From Frankiales bacterium (GTDB lineage Bacteria; Actinomycetota; Actinomycetes; Mycobacteriales; SCTD01), in contig JAODNQ010000152.1 of assembly GCA_025464695.1 (NCBI GenBank), positions 4,386 to 68,385 on the forward strand: a stretch of DNA of 64,000 nucleotides, in the 5' to 3' direction. Shown here piece by piece: positions 33,412 to 41,537 of this stretch. Made by a program: the position numbers and the translations under genes. Below the pieces are notes generated by a model. The model ran no database searches and was not told the DNA's origin. It was given only the letters and a program-made list of their open reading frames with translations. The first letter of the stretch is position 1. Every line of letters starts with the position of its first letter.

Positions 33412-34325
33412 CAGGGACCTTCGACGGGGACGGGGACGGGGTGCGGGAGGTCGTGCCGGACAGCCTGCACCGGGACGCGGACCGGCCCGGGGAGCAGCTG
33501 CCGCAGGGCGTCGGCGACGGTGCGGGTGAGGTCGTCGGGCAGACCGCGCCGCGCCCACACCGCCAGCGGCAGCGGGCGGGGCCGGGGCAGGTCTGCACAG
33601 AGGGTCAGCCCGGAGGGCGTGTGCCCGAGCGTGGCCATCAGCGCGACGCCCTGGCCGGAGGCGACCACGGCGTGGACGCCGGCGAGCTGAGGGGCCTCCG
33701 CACTGAGCGTGGAGGCGATCCCGTGAGCGGCGAGGGTCTCGAGCGCCCGGCTGCGCAGCGCGCAGGGGTCGTCGAAGGCGACGAGCGGCAGCGGTCCGGA
33801 GGGAGGCGACCAGGAGGGAGCGGCGTACCAGGCCAGCTCGAGCTCACCGACGGGGACGGCGCGGGGGTCGTCGGTCGCGCCGAGCAGCAGTGCCAGGTCC
33901 AGCCGTCCGGCGGCCAGGCCCTCGCGCAGCGGCGTGCCCCGGTCGATGCGGAACCGCACGCGGTGGTCGGGGAGCTCGTGCTCCAGCAGCCGGGCGAGGC
34001 CGGGGAGCAGCTGGGCGGCGGCGTGCTCCGTCGAGCCGATGACGAGGGCCAGCTCGGACTCGACCCCGAACGCGAGCAGGCTCTCGTCGTGCAGGGCGAG
34101 CAGGCGGCGGGCCCGGGCGAGCAGCAGCTCGCCGTCCGGGGTGAAGCGCGAGCCGCGGCCCTGCCGGACCAGCAGGGGGCGGCCGACCGCCGCCTCCAGC
34201 CGTCGCACGTGCTGACTGACCGCGCCCTGGCTCAGGTGCAGGGACGTGGCGGCGCGCGAGAAGCCGCCGCAGTCCGCCACGGCCACCAGGCTGCGCAGGG
34301 GCCCGATGTCGAGGGTGCGTGTCAC
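33411..34325 (-). CDS. LysR-family transcriptional regulator
   Basis: 304 residues. The N-terminal winged helix is LRSLVAVADCGGFSRAATSL followed by HLSQGAVSQHVRRLEAAVGR, and PLLVRQGRGSRFTPDGELLL, all typical LTTR. The effector domain runs from about residue 90 (SELALVIGSTEHAAAQLLPG). It is divergent from the leader peptide and monooxygenase operon, the classic arrangement of an LTTR and its target, and is translationally coupled to the cupin. Confidence 0.9.
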   Translation of the reverse strand: MTRTLDIGPLRSLVAVADCGGFSRAATSLHLSQGAVSQHVRRLEAAVGRPLLVRQGRGSRFTPDGELLLARARRLLALHDESLLAFGVESELALVIGSTEHAAAQLLPGLARLLEHELPDHRVRFRIDRGTPLREGLAAGRLDLALLLGATDDPRAVPVGELELAWYAAPSWSPPSGPLPLVAFDDPCALRSRALETLAAHGIASTLSAEAPQLAGVHAVVASGQGVALMATLGHTPSGLTLCADLPRPRPLPLAVWARRGLPDDLTRTVADALRQLLPGPVRVPVQAVRHDLPHPVPVPVEGP

Positions 34326-34398
34326 GGCTGCGGCCGTCCCGGCAGCGCCGGTACGGGACCGATCAGCGGACGTGATGGGTCACCTCCGCGGGATGTGG

Positions 34399-34429
34399 TT
34401 GGACTTTCCTGAGTCACTCGGTCAAGATA
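34399..34429 (+). promoter_or_regulatory. promoter-like sequence with a palindrome in the spacer
   Basis: TTGGAC (34399-34404) and CAAGAT (34423-34428) are plausible -35 and -10 hexamers 18 bases apart. The palindrome GAGTCACTC (34411-34419) lies between them. Transcription would begin about 7 bases after the -10, at or next to the leader-peptide ATG at 34436, giving a leaderless message. Operator function of the palindrome is inferred. Confidence 0.45.
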
Positions 34430-34435
34430 CTGCCC

Positions 34436-34516
34436 ATGAGCCGCTCGAGCCACGGAACGCTGACGTGCCGCCGGTGGCTCGACTACGGCCGCTACGACGC
34501 AGCGCTGTGTCGCTGA
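34436..34516 (+). CDS. putative cysteine-containing regulatory leader peptide (26 aa)
   Basis: A 26-codon ORF begins MSRSSHGT and continues LTCRRWLDYGRYDAALCR. It fits the small actinobacterial leader-peptide pattern Lxx-RR-h-x-D-h-x-R-x-x-x-A-h-C, known upstream of sulfur-assimilation and organosulfur genes. It has Cys at codons 11 and 25, the latter two codons before the stop. It has no ribosome site because the likely transcription start is at its ATG. Known role of such peptides: stalling at Cys codons when cysteine is short changes expression of downstream sulfur genes. About 300 bases follow before the monooxygenase. The assignment rests on pattern and position. Confidence 0.6.
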   Translation: MSRSSHGTLTCRRWLDYGRYDAALCR

Positions 34517-34813
34517 CCCAGGCCTGACCAAGCCTGACCCTGCCTGACGCCGCCTGGCCCTGGCGGACGCCGCCTGGCCCTGGCGGACCTCGCCCGACCC
34601 TGGCCGACGGACCTGCCGCACCCGGCTGACCCGGACCTCTCCTGGCCGGACCGGTCGTGTCTGCGCGCCGGCCTCGCCGCCTGCCGCCCGCTCGCGGTCC
34701 GCCAGCACCCCGCTCTTCCGCGGTGCGTCGGCGCGCGCACCTCTCTGCCCCGCCGTCGCCCTCCCGGGACGGCCAGCCCCCCACGTCCACCCTGAGCTCG
34801 AAAGGCAACACCC
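34517..34813. other. 297-bp untranslated leader between the leader peptide and the monooxygenase
   Basis: No credible second ORF is seen. The first 90 bases hold CCTGAC-type repeats and the 20-bp tandem repeat described separately. The rest is C-rich (for example the 34700-34800 stretch), which would suit Rho loading on the transcript. A weak ribosome site AAAGG at 34801-34805 precedes the ATG at 34814. Confidence 0.5.
34546..34605. repeat. 20-bp tandem repeat in the operon leader
   Basis: GACGCCGCCTGGCCCTGGCG occurs twice in exact tandem (34546-34565 and 34566-34585), followed by a degenerate third copy (34586-34605). Each unit can fold on itself because CCGCC and GGCGG are complementary around TGGCCCT. 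It lies 30 bases after the leader-peptide stop, so it could form the attenuator structure. Confidence 0.7.
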
Positions 34814-36199
34814 ATGTCCCGCCGCACCCTCAAGCTCGGCGCCATCCTCCTCGGCTCCGGCGGCCCCGGCCAGCACCACGCCTGGCTCGCCCCCGACGTC
34901 GCCCCGGACAGCAGCGTCGACGTCCACTGGTACATCGCCCGGGCCCGTGAGGCCGAGGCCGCGAAGTTCGACCTCGTCTTCATCGTCGACAGCCAGTTCA
35001 TCACCCCGGACTCGCCGAACCACTACCTGAGCCGGCTCGAGCCGCTGACGCTGCTGTCCGCTCTCGCCGTCTCCACCCGCAACATCGGCCTGGTCGGCAC
35101 GCTCACGACGTCGTACAACGAGCCCTTCAACCTGGCGCGCCGCCTGTACTCGCTCGATCACATCAGTGGCGGCCGCGCGGGGTGGAACGTCGTCACCAGC
35201 GGCGACGCCGGCACCGCGGGCAACTACAGCCGTGACGAGCACTACGACTACGCCACCCGCTACGGCCGGGCGCACGAGAGCGTCGCCGTCGCCCGGGGCC
35301 TGTGGGACTCCTACGAGGAGGGCGCCTTCCCCCGTGACAAGGAGACGGGCGTCTTCTTCGACCGGAGCAAGCAGCACACCCTGGACCACAAGGGCGAGCA
35401 CTTCTCGGTCGTCGGGCCCCTCAACCTGGAGCGCTCCCCCCAGGGACAGCCGGTCATCTTCCAGGCCGGCGACTCGGACGAGGGCCGCGACCTCGGCGCC
35501 AGCATCGCGGACGCCGTCTTCACGCACGCCCCGACCCTCGAGCGGGCGCGTGCCTTCCGCGACGACCTGCGGGCCCGCGCCGCGGCGAAGGGCCGCGACC
35601 CGGAGGAGGTGCTGATCGTCCCGGGGATCTACCCGGTCATCGCCGACACCGACGAGCAGGCCCGCGCCGAGGAGGCCGCCATCCTGGGCGCGAAGAGCTT
35701 CGACAAGGGCCTCGCGGAGCTGGGCCGGCCCTTCGGCTGGCACGACTTAAGCCAGTACGACCTCGACGCCCCCTTCCCCGACGTCGCCCACCTCGGCGCC
35801 CGCAGCTTCCGCACGCAGGCCGACGCGATCACGCGCAACGCGCAGGAGGGCGGCCTGACGCTGCGCCAGGTGGTGCAGCAGCAGCTCGACGCCCGCCGGT
35901 CGCCGTTCGTCGGCTCGCCGCTGACGGTGGCGGACGAGATCCAGCGCTGGTTCGAGGGCGGCGGCTTCGACGGCATCAGCATCAGCGTCACCTCGCCCTC
36001 GGAGTTCGCCCGCTTCACCGACCAGGTGCTGCCGATCCTGCGCGAGCGGGGCGTCGTCCGCAGCGAGTACGAGTCCTCCACCCTCCGCGGGAACCTCGGC
36101 CTCCCGGTCCCGCAGAACCGGCACACGGCCGCCCGGACGGTCGAGCTCCCCACGGAGCGCGTCCCCGAGGACGAGCCGGTCCCGGTGCTCGTGCCCTGA
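34814..36199 (+). CDS. FMN-dependent monooxygenase, NtaA/SnaA/DszA/SfnG type
   Basis: 461 residues, normal for the NtaA/SnaA/DszA family of bacterial-luciferase-like enzymes. Blocks include LKLGAILLGSGGPGQHHAWL, VHWYIARAREAEAAKFDLVF, YNEPFNLARRLYSLDHISGG, RAGWNVVTSGDAGTAGNYSR and PVIFQAGDSDEGRDLGASIA. These enzymes use FMNH2 from a partner reductase to oxidise or cleave chelators, sulfones or thioethers. No flavin reductase is adjacent. With the cysteine leader peptide upstream and an ABC importer downstream, an organosulfur substrate is the best inference. Weak ribosome site. Confidence 0.88.
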   Translation: MSRRTLKLGAILLGSGGPGQHHAWLAPDVAPDSSVDVHWYIARAREAEAAKFDLVFIVDSQFITPDSPNHYLSRLEPLTLLSALAVSTRNIGLVGTLTTSYNEPFNLARRLYSLDHISGGRAGWNVVTSGDAGTAGNYSRDEHYDYATRYGRAHESVAVARGLWDSYEEGAFPRDKETGVFFDRSKQHTLDHKGEHFSVVGPLNLERSPQGQPVIFQAGDSDEGRDLGASIADAVFTHAPTLERARAFRDDLRARAAAKGRDPEEVLIVPGIYPVIADTDEQARAEEAAILGAKSFDKGLAELGRPFGWHDLSQYDLDAPFPDVAHLGARSFRTQADAITRNAQEGGLTLRQVVQQQLDARRSPFVGSPLTVADEIQRWFEGGGFDGISISVTSPSEFARFTDQVLPILRERGVVRSEYESSTLRGNLGLPVPQNRHTAARTVELPTERVPEDEPVPVLVP

Positions 36200-36317
36200 C
36201 CTCCCGCAGCAGCCGGACCGTCCGCAGCACCCGGACCTCCCGCAGCAGCCACCGCTCCCGCGCGCCCGACCACCCCGACAGCCCCGACAGCCCCGAACGC
36301 CCCGACCACCCCGACAG
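36198..36317. repeat. 36-bp-period imperfect repeat between the monooxygenase and the transporter genes
   Basis: A 17-bp word beginning GACCTCCCGCAGCAG occurs at 36198 and 36234, and a second 17-bp word, CCCGACCACCCCGACAG, at 36265 and 36301. Both pairs are spaced exactly 36 bases. The strand is C-rich and G-poor with almost no structure, which resembles Rho-loading (rut) sequence. It fills the 131-bp gap before the binding-protein gene. Confidence 0.6.
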
Positions 36318-36330
36318 AGAGACCCTCCCC

Positions 36331-37875
36331 ATGTCCGCACGACCCCCGCTCCTCGCCCGCCGCACCCGGCGCCGCGCCCTGGTCGCCGCCTCGCTGGCCG
36401 TGCCGGCGCTGCTCGCCAGCGGCTGCGCCGGCAGCAGCGCGGCCAGCAGCCCCGGCAAGGGACCGGCCACGCTGTCCTGGGCCTCGTCCTACTTCCCCGC
36501 GCACTGGGACCCGGTGGTCTCCGGCAGCGGCGCGCAGTTCCGCGAGCTGGCCCTGGTCTACGCCGCGCTGACCCGCACCGACGAGACGGGGGACGCCGTC
36601 CCCGACCTCGCCGCGAGCTGGGACTACAACAGCACCGGCGACGTCATCACCTTCCACCTGCGGCCCGGACTGACCTTCAGCGACGGCACCCCGGTCGACG
36701 CCGCTGCGGTCAAGGCCGCGATCGAGCGGGCCAAGACGCAGAAGACGTCCGCGGTCTTCGGCGACCTCACCTCCATCGGCTCGGTGACGACCGACGGCGC
36801 TCTCGACGTCGTCGTGCACCTGACGCAGACCGACTACCAGGTGCCCCTGCTGTTCGGCGAGCGCGTGCTCCAGATCGCCAGCCCCAAGGCCGCCGCCGAC
36901 CCGACCGCGCTGGACCAGCAGCCCGTCGGCGCCGGCCCGTTCGTCGTTGAGCAGCTGGTCCCGGGCACCAAGGCGGTCCTCAAGAAGAACCCGCGCTACT
37001 GGGACGCGGCGAACATCCACCTCGACGAGGTCGAGCTCGTCTCCGCCCCCGACGCCGCCACGGTCGTCGCCGGGCTGCAGACCGGGGTCTACGACTTCGC
37101 GGACATCCCCGCGAGCCAGCGGGCCGCGGCCACGGCAGCCGGCCTGGACACCTTCGTGCAGCCCGGGTTCAACGCCAACAACATCAGCATCAACGTGAAC
37201 AAGGCTCCCTTCACCGATCCCCGGGTGGTCGACGCCGTCCGGTACGCGATCGACCGCAAGGAGTTCGTCGACAAGCTGACGTTCGGCAGCGGCGAGGCGA
37301 CCACGCAGCCCTTCCCGCCCGGGTACGTCGCCTACGACCCCCGGTCCGCGGACCTCTACCCGCACGACCCGGCCAAGGCGAAGCAGCTGCTGGCCGCCGC
37401 CGGCTTGAAGCCCGGTCAGGTCAGGCTGACGCTCGACATCCCCAAGGCGCAGCCGGACGCCGAGATCGTGCAGTCCCAGCTGGCCGCCGTCGGCATCACG
37501 GTCGACATCAGGGTCGACAAGAACTGGGCGACCCCGTTCTTCGCCAAGGACCTGGCCTTCTCGCTGTACGGGACGACGGGCCGCGACTCCGCGGTCCAGA
37601 CGCTCACGGCGCACTTCGGCCCGAACGGTCCGCTGAACCTCAGCACGCCTTACGAGCCCGCCGGCTTCGAGGCAGCGGTCGCGACGGTGCGACGGACGCC
37701 GCTCGACGCGCCGGGCTACCCGGCGGCACTGCAGGCGGCCACGCGGGCCGGGCTGCAGAGCAGGGCGCTGGTGTTCACCTACGCGCCGCCGAACCTCTAC
37801 GCCAAGAGCAAGCGCGTGTCCGCGCTGCCGGCCAACCCCGGGCACCTCGACCTGACCGGCGTGACGGTCCGGTGA
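36331..37875 (+). CDS. ABC transporter substrate-binding lipoprotein, dipeptide/nickel family 5
   Basis: 514 residues. An Arg-rich n-region and hydrophobic core end in a lipobox, LLASGCAG, with the lipidated Cys at residue 32. The mature part has family 5 features: PDLAASWDYNSTGDVITFHL, RPGLTFSDGTPVDAAAVKAA, GAGPFVVEQLVPGTKAVLKK and RYAIDRKEFVDKL. It captures substrate outside the cell for the permeases that follow. Family members bind peptides, nickel, opines, glutathione and sulfonates; the operon context favours an organosulfur compound. Confidence 0.88.
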   Translation: MSARPPLLARRTRRRALVAASLAVPALLASGCAGSSAASSPGKGPATLSWASSYFPAHWDPVVSGSGAQFRELALVYAALTRTDETGDAVPDLAASWDYNSTGDVITFHLRPGLTFSDGTPVDAAAVKAAIERAKTQKTSAVFGDLTSIGSVTTDGALDVVVHLTQTDYQVPLLFGERVLQIASPKAAADPTALDQQPVGAGPFVVEQLVPGTKAVLKKNPRYWDAANIHLDEVELVSAPDAATVVAGLQTGVYDFADIPASQRAAATAAGLDTFVQPGFNANNISINVNKAPFTDPRVVDAVRYAIDRKEFVDKLTFGSGEATTQPFPPGYVAYDPRSADLYPHDPAKAKQLLAAAGLKPGQVRLTLDIPKAQPDAEIVQSQLAAVGITVDIRVDKNWATPFFAKDLAFSLYGTTGRDSAVQTLTAHFGPNGPLNLSTPYEPAGFEAAVATVRRTPLDAPGYPAALQAATRAGLQSRALVFTYAPPNLYAKSKRVSALPANPGHLDLTGVTVR

Positions 37876-37882
37876 CCGCGAC

Positions 37883-38911
37883 ATGACCACCGCCTCCGCA
37901 CCCCTCCTGCTCCCCGACCCCTGGATGCTCGGCGGCCCGCAGCTGCGACGGGCCGCCCGGCGCACCGCGCTGGTCGTCGCCCGCTCCGTCGCGGTCCTCG
38001 TGCCGGTGTTCCTGCTCGCCACCTTCGTCACCTTCGCGCTGCGGGACGTCAGCGGGCTGAGCCCCGCGACCCTGCAGCTCGGCGAGGCGGCGACGCCCGA
38101 GGCCGTGGACCGGGTCGAGCACGTGTGGGGCCTGGACCGGCCGTTCCTGGCGCAGTACGCGACCTGGTCCCGTGACGTCCTGCACGGCGACCTGGGCCGC
38201 AGCTGGTCCAACGGCGCCGACGTCTCGCGGCTCATCGCCGACGGGATCGTCGTCAGCCTGTCGGTCGCCACCCTCGCGCTGGTCGTCGGCGTCGTGTTCG
38301 GCTTCGGCCTCGGGACGCTGGCCGCCGTCCGCCGCACCACCTGGGTCGACCGGGCCATCACCGCGGTGCTCACGGTGTTCTCGGTGATGCCGCCGTTCGT
38401 GGTGGGGATCGTGCTCGTCGAGGTCTTCGCCGTCGGCCTGCAGTGGTTCCCGTCCGCCGGCTACGTGCCGTTCGCGGCCGGGGTCTCGCCGTGGTTCGCG
38501 CACCTGCTGCTGCCGGCGCTCGCCCTGAGCTTCGACACGGTGGCCGACGTCGCCCGGCAGCTGCGCGCCGGACTGATCGGGGCGTACCAGGAGAACTACG
38601 TGACGGGCGCCCTCGTGCGCGGGCTCAGCGACCGCCGCATCTTCTTCGGGCACGTCCTGCGCAACGGTGTGGGCCCCGCGCTCAGCGTCCTCGGGCTCAA
38701 GTTCCCCGCCCTGATCGGGGGCTCGGTCGTGACCGAGTGGATCTTCGGGCTGCAGGGCTTCGGCCGCTTCGCGAGCGAGGCGGCACAGGCCGGAGACGTG
38801 CCGTCGGTCCAGGGCGTCCTCGTGGTGTCGATCGTGCTGGTGGTCGCGTTCAACACGGTGGTCAACGTGGCGCTCGGCAAGGTCACACCGGCCAGTCAGC
38901 GGGGGGTCTGA
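37883..38911 (+). CDS. ABC transporter permease, DppB type
   Basis: 342 residues with six membrane segments. First is VARSVAVLVPVFLLATFVTF near residues 35-55. The DppB N-terminal periplasmic loop (LGEAATPEAVDRVEHVWGLD, RPFLAQYATW) is present. The EAA loop reads YVTGALVRGLSDRRIFFGHV with the downstream LRNGV. It pairs with the next permease. ATG 7 bases after the binding-protein stop. Confidence 0.9.
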   Translation: MTTASAPLLLPDPWMLGGPQLRRAARRTALVVARSVAVLVPVFLLATFVTFALRDVSGLSPATLQLGEAATPEAVDRVEHVWGLDRPFLAQYATWSRDVLHGDLGRSWSNGADVSRLIADGIVVSLSVATLALVVGVVFGFGLGTLAAVRRTTWVDRAITAVLTVFSVMPPFVVGIVLVEVFAVGLQWFPSAGYVPFAAGVSPWFAHLLLPALALSFDTVADVARQLRAGLIGAYQENYVTGALVRGLSDRRIFFGHVLRNGVGPALSVLGLKFPALIGGSVVTEWIFGLQGFGRFASEAAQAGDVPSVQGVLVVSIVLVVAFNTVVNVALGKVTPASQRGV

Positions 38912-38912
38912 C

Positions 38913-39800
38913 ATGGTCCGTCGCGTCCTCGCCCTCCGCACCGGGCGGCTGGCCGTCGCCCTGCTCGGCGTGATCGCGCTGCTGGCCGTCCTCGGGCCGC
39001 TCCTCGCCCCCGCCGACCCCCTGGCCAGCTCTCCCGACCTGCTCGCCGGCTTCTCCTGGCACCACCTGCTGGGCACCGACTACCTCGGCCGGGACGTGCT
39101 CAGCCGGCTCCTCGCCGGGTCGCGGACCAGCGTGCTCGGAGCCGTGGAGGTCGCCCTGGTAGCCCTCGTCGTCGGCGTGGTCCCGGGCCTGCTGTCGGTC
39201 TACCTCGGACGCGTCTTCGAGTGGACCAGCCTGCGCCTGGTCGACACCCTGATCTCGCTGCCGTTCCTCGTCTTCGCGGTCGCCGTCACCGCGCTGCTGG
39301 GCAACGGCATCACGCAGGCGATGCTCGTGGTCGGGGTGCTCGTGTCGCCGCTGTTCTACCGGGTCTCCCGCGCCGCCACCCTCTCGGTCGCGCGGTCGCA
39401 GTACGTCGAGGCCGCTCTCGTCTCCGGTGCCTCGCTCGGCTGGGTGCTCCGCCGGCACGTCTGGGGCAAGGTGCTGCCGGCCGTCGCCGTCGCGCTCGCG
39501 CACACCATCGGCGTCGGCTTCGTCGTCGTGTCCAGCCTGAGCTTCCTCGGCATCGGCGTGCAGCCTCCCGCCCCCACCTGGGGCGGGCTGCTGGCCTCCG
39601 ACCTGGGCTACCTGCACTTCCAGCCCTGGGCACCGGTCGCGCCGGCCGTCCTGATCATGGCGACCGTCTGGGGCTGCAACCTGCTCGCCGACGCGCTCCG
39701 CGACGTCTCGGGCGAGGCCGGCCGGGCCCTCGCCAACACCCAGAAGGCCCGGGCCAACGGCTCGGGCGCGCTCCCCGTCCCCACGAGAGGCAGGACCTGA
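38913..39800 (+). CDS. ABC transporter permease, DppC type
   Basis: 295 residues. It has the DppC signature HHLLGTDYLGRDVLSRLLAG and the EAA loop YVEAALVSGASLGWVLRRHV. The C-terminal block is SFLGIGVQPPAPTWGGLLAS, also typical. Six membrane segments are visible. It starts one base after the DppB-type gene and its stop overlaps the start of the ATPase gene (TGATG), so stoichiometric expression is expected. Confidence 0.9.
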   Translation: MVRRVLALRTGRLAVALLGVIALLAVLGPLLAPADPLASSPDLLAGFSWHHLLGTDYLGRDVLSRLLAGSRTSVLGAVEVALVALVVGVVPGLLSVYLGRVFEWTSLRLVDTLISLPFLVFAVAVTALLGNGITQAMLVVGVLVSPLFYRVSRAATLSVARSQYVEAALVSGASLGWVLRRHVWGKVLPAVAVALAHTIGVGFVVVSSLSFLGIGVQPPAPTWGGLLASDLGYLHFQPWAPVAPAVLIMATVWGCNLLADALRDVSGEAGRALANTQKARANGSGALPVPTRGRT

Positions 39801-40684
39801 TGTCCACGCTCGTCGAGCACCCGGCTCTGCACCCGCTGCCGGACCCTCCGGCTCCCGCCCCGGTCCTGGCCGTCCGGGACCTGCGCGTGCACGACCGCGT
39901 CAGCGACCGGGAGATCGTGCACGGGGTCTCGTTCACCCTGACCCCCGGCGGGGTCGTCGGGATCGTCGGGGAGTCCGGCAGCGGCAAGACGCTGACCTGC
40001 CGCGCGGCCCTGGGGATCCTCCCCGCGCACTTCGAGGTGTCAGGCGGCTCGATCTCCCTCGCCGGTCGTGACACCGCCGATCTCACGGCGGCGGAGTGGA
40101 CCGGCGTGCGGGGGTCGACCATCAGCGCGGTGTTCCAGGACCCCGCGTCCTACCTCAACCCCTCCATCCGGGTGGGCGCGCAGGTGGCCGAGGTGGTCCG
40201 CGTGAAGACCGGCGCCTCCCGACGGCAGGCCCGCCGACGCGCGCTCGAGCTGCTCGCCGCGGTCCACCTGCGCGACCCGGCGCTCGTCTACGAGCAGTAC
40301 GCCTTCGAGCTCTCGGGCGGGATGCTGCAGCGCGTCCTCATCGCGGCCGCGATCGCCGCCGACCCCGCGGTCCTCATCGCCGACGAGGCGACCACGGCGC
40401 TGGACGTCACGGTCCAGGCCGAGGTCCTCGACCTGCTGGCCGACCTGCAGGAGCAGACGGGCCTCGCCCTGCTCGTCGTCTCCCACGACCTCGCCGTCGT
40501 GGCCCAGCTCTGCGACGAGGTGCTGGTGATGCGGCAGGGCACCGTGGTCGAGCAGGGCCCGACCGCGCAGGTGCTGCACTCCCCGGTCCACGGCTACACG
40601 CGGATGCTCCTGGCCGAGCACGAGCAGTACGGCCTGGAGCGCTACCTGGACTCCTCCAGCACCGGGCTCACCCGTGTCGGCTGA
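39800..40684 (+). CDS. ABC transporter ATP-binding protein, DppD type
   Basis: 294 residues with Walker A GIVGESGSGKTLTCRAALGI, the Q-loop in SAVFQDPASYLNPSIRVGAQ, signature ELSGGMLQRVLIAAAIAADP, Walker B AVLIADEATTALDVTVQAEV and the H-loop in LALLVVSHDLAVVAQL. The signature Ser-Gly-Gly-Met-x-Gln is typical of DppD. It lacks the extended Fe-S C-terminus found in some DppD proteins. It overlaps the next ATPase gene by 11 bases. Confidence 0.93.
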   Translation: MSTLVEHPALHPLPDPPAPAPVLAVRDLRVHDRVSDREIVHGVSFTLTPGGVVGIVGESGSGKTLTCRAALGILPAHFEVSGGSISLAGRDTADLTAAEWTGVRGSTISAVFQDPASYLNPSIRVGAQVAEVVRVKTGASRRQARRRALELLAAVHLRDPALVYEQYAFELSGGMLQRVLIAAAIAADPAVLIADEATTALDVTVQAEVLDLLADLQEQTGLALLVVSHDLAVVAQLCDEVLVMRQGTVVEQGPTAQVLHSPVHGYTRMLLAEHEQYGLERYLDSSSTGLTRVG

Positions 40685-41516
40685 CCGCCCCGGCCCCGTC
40701 CTGGCGGTCCGCGACCTCGACGTGCACTACGGGCCCGCCCGGCACCGCCGCCAGGCGCTGACCGGCGTCGACCTCGAGGTGCACGCCGGGGAGACCGTGG
40801 GCCTCGTCGGCGAGACCGGGTCCGGCAAGTCGACCCTGGCCCGCACGGTGCTCGGGCTGGTGCGCTCCACCTCCGGGCAGGTCCTGGTCCAGGGCGTCGA
40901 CGTCGCCCGGCACTCGTCCCGGCAGTGGCGCGCCCTGCGGCGCCGGGGCGTCGTCCAGTACGTCTTCCAGGACCCGCTGCGCAGCCTCGACCCCGACGTC
41001 ACGGTCCGCGAGTCGCTGCTCGAACCGCTCCTCGTGCGGGGCGACGACCGCGCGTCGGCGCTCGAGCGGACGCACGCGCTGCTGGACCGCGTGCACCTGG
41101 ACCAGGACCTGCTCGACCGGCTGCCGGGCGAGCTCTCGGGAGGCCAGCGCCAGCGCGTGGCCGTGGCGCGAGCTCTCGTGACCGAGCCCTCCCTGGTCAT
41201 CCTCGACGAGCCGGTCAGCGCCCTGGACTCCGCCAACCGCGTCGAGGTGCTCGGGATCCTCAAGGAGCTGCGGAGCACCGGGGTGGCCCTGCTGTTCATC
41301 TCGCACGACCTCGGCTCGGTGGCCGGGGTCGCCGACCGCATGGCCGTCATGTACCGGGGCCGGCTCGTCGAGACCGGCGACACCCGCCAGGTCATCACCG
41401 CCCCCCAGCACCCCTACAGCCGCCTGCTCCTCGGCTCGGTGCCCACGCTGCGGTCCGGTGCCGCCGACCGCACCGAGCGCAGAGCCCTGCGCGCCGCCGT
41501 GCACGCCCTCGCCTGA
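40674..41516 (+). CDS. ABC transporter ATP-binding protein, DppF type
   Basis: 280 residues from a GTG inside the end of the preceding gene. Walker A is GLVGETGSGKSTLARTVLGL, the Q-loop QYVFQDPLRSLDPDVTVRES, the signature ELSGGQRQRVAVARALVTEP, Walker B LVILDEPVSALDSANRVEVL and H-loop LLFISHDLGSVAGVA. It completes a heterodimeric ATPase with the DppD-type protein. Confidence 0.93.
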   Translation: MSADRPGPVLAVRDLDVHYGPARHRRQALTGVDLEVHAGETVGLVGETGSGKSTLARTVLGLVRSTSGQVLVQGVDVARHSSRQWRALRRRGVVQYVFQDPLRSLDPDVTVRESLLEPLLVRGDDRASALERTHALLDRVHLDQDLLDRLPGELSGGQRQRVAVARALVTEPSLVILDEPVSALDSANRVEVLGILKELRSTGVALLFISHDLGSVAGVADRMAVMYRGRLVETGDTRQVITAPQHPYSRLLLGSVPTLRSGAADRTERRALRAAVHALA

Positions 41517-41537
41517 CCCCTCCCGGAGGAGCCTCCC

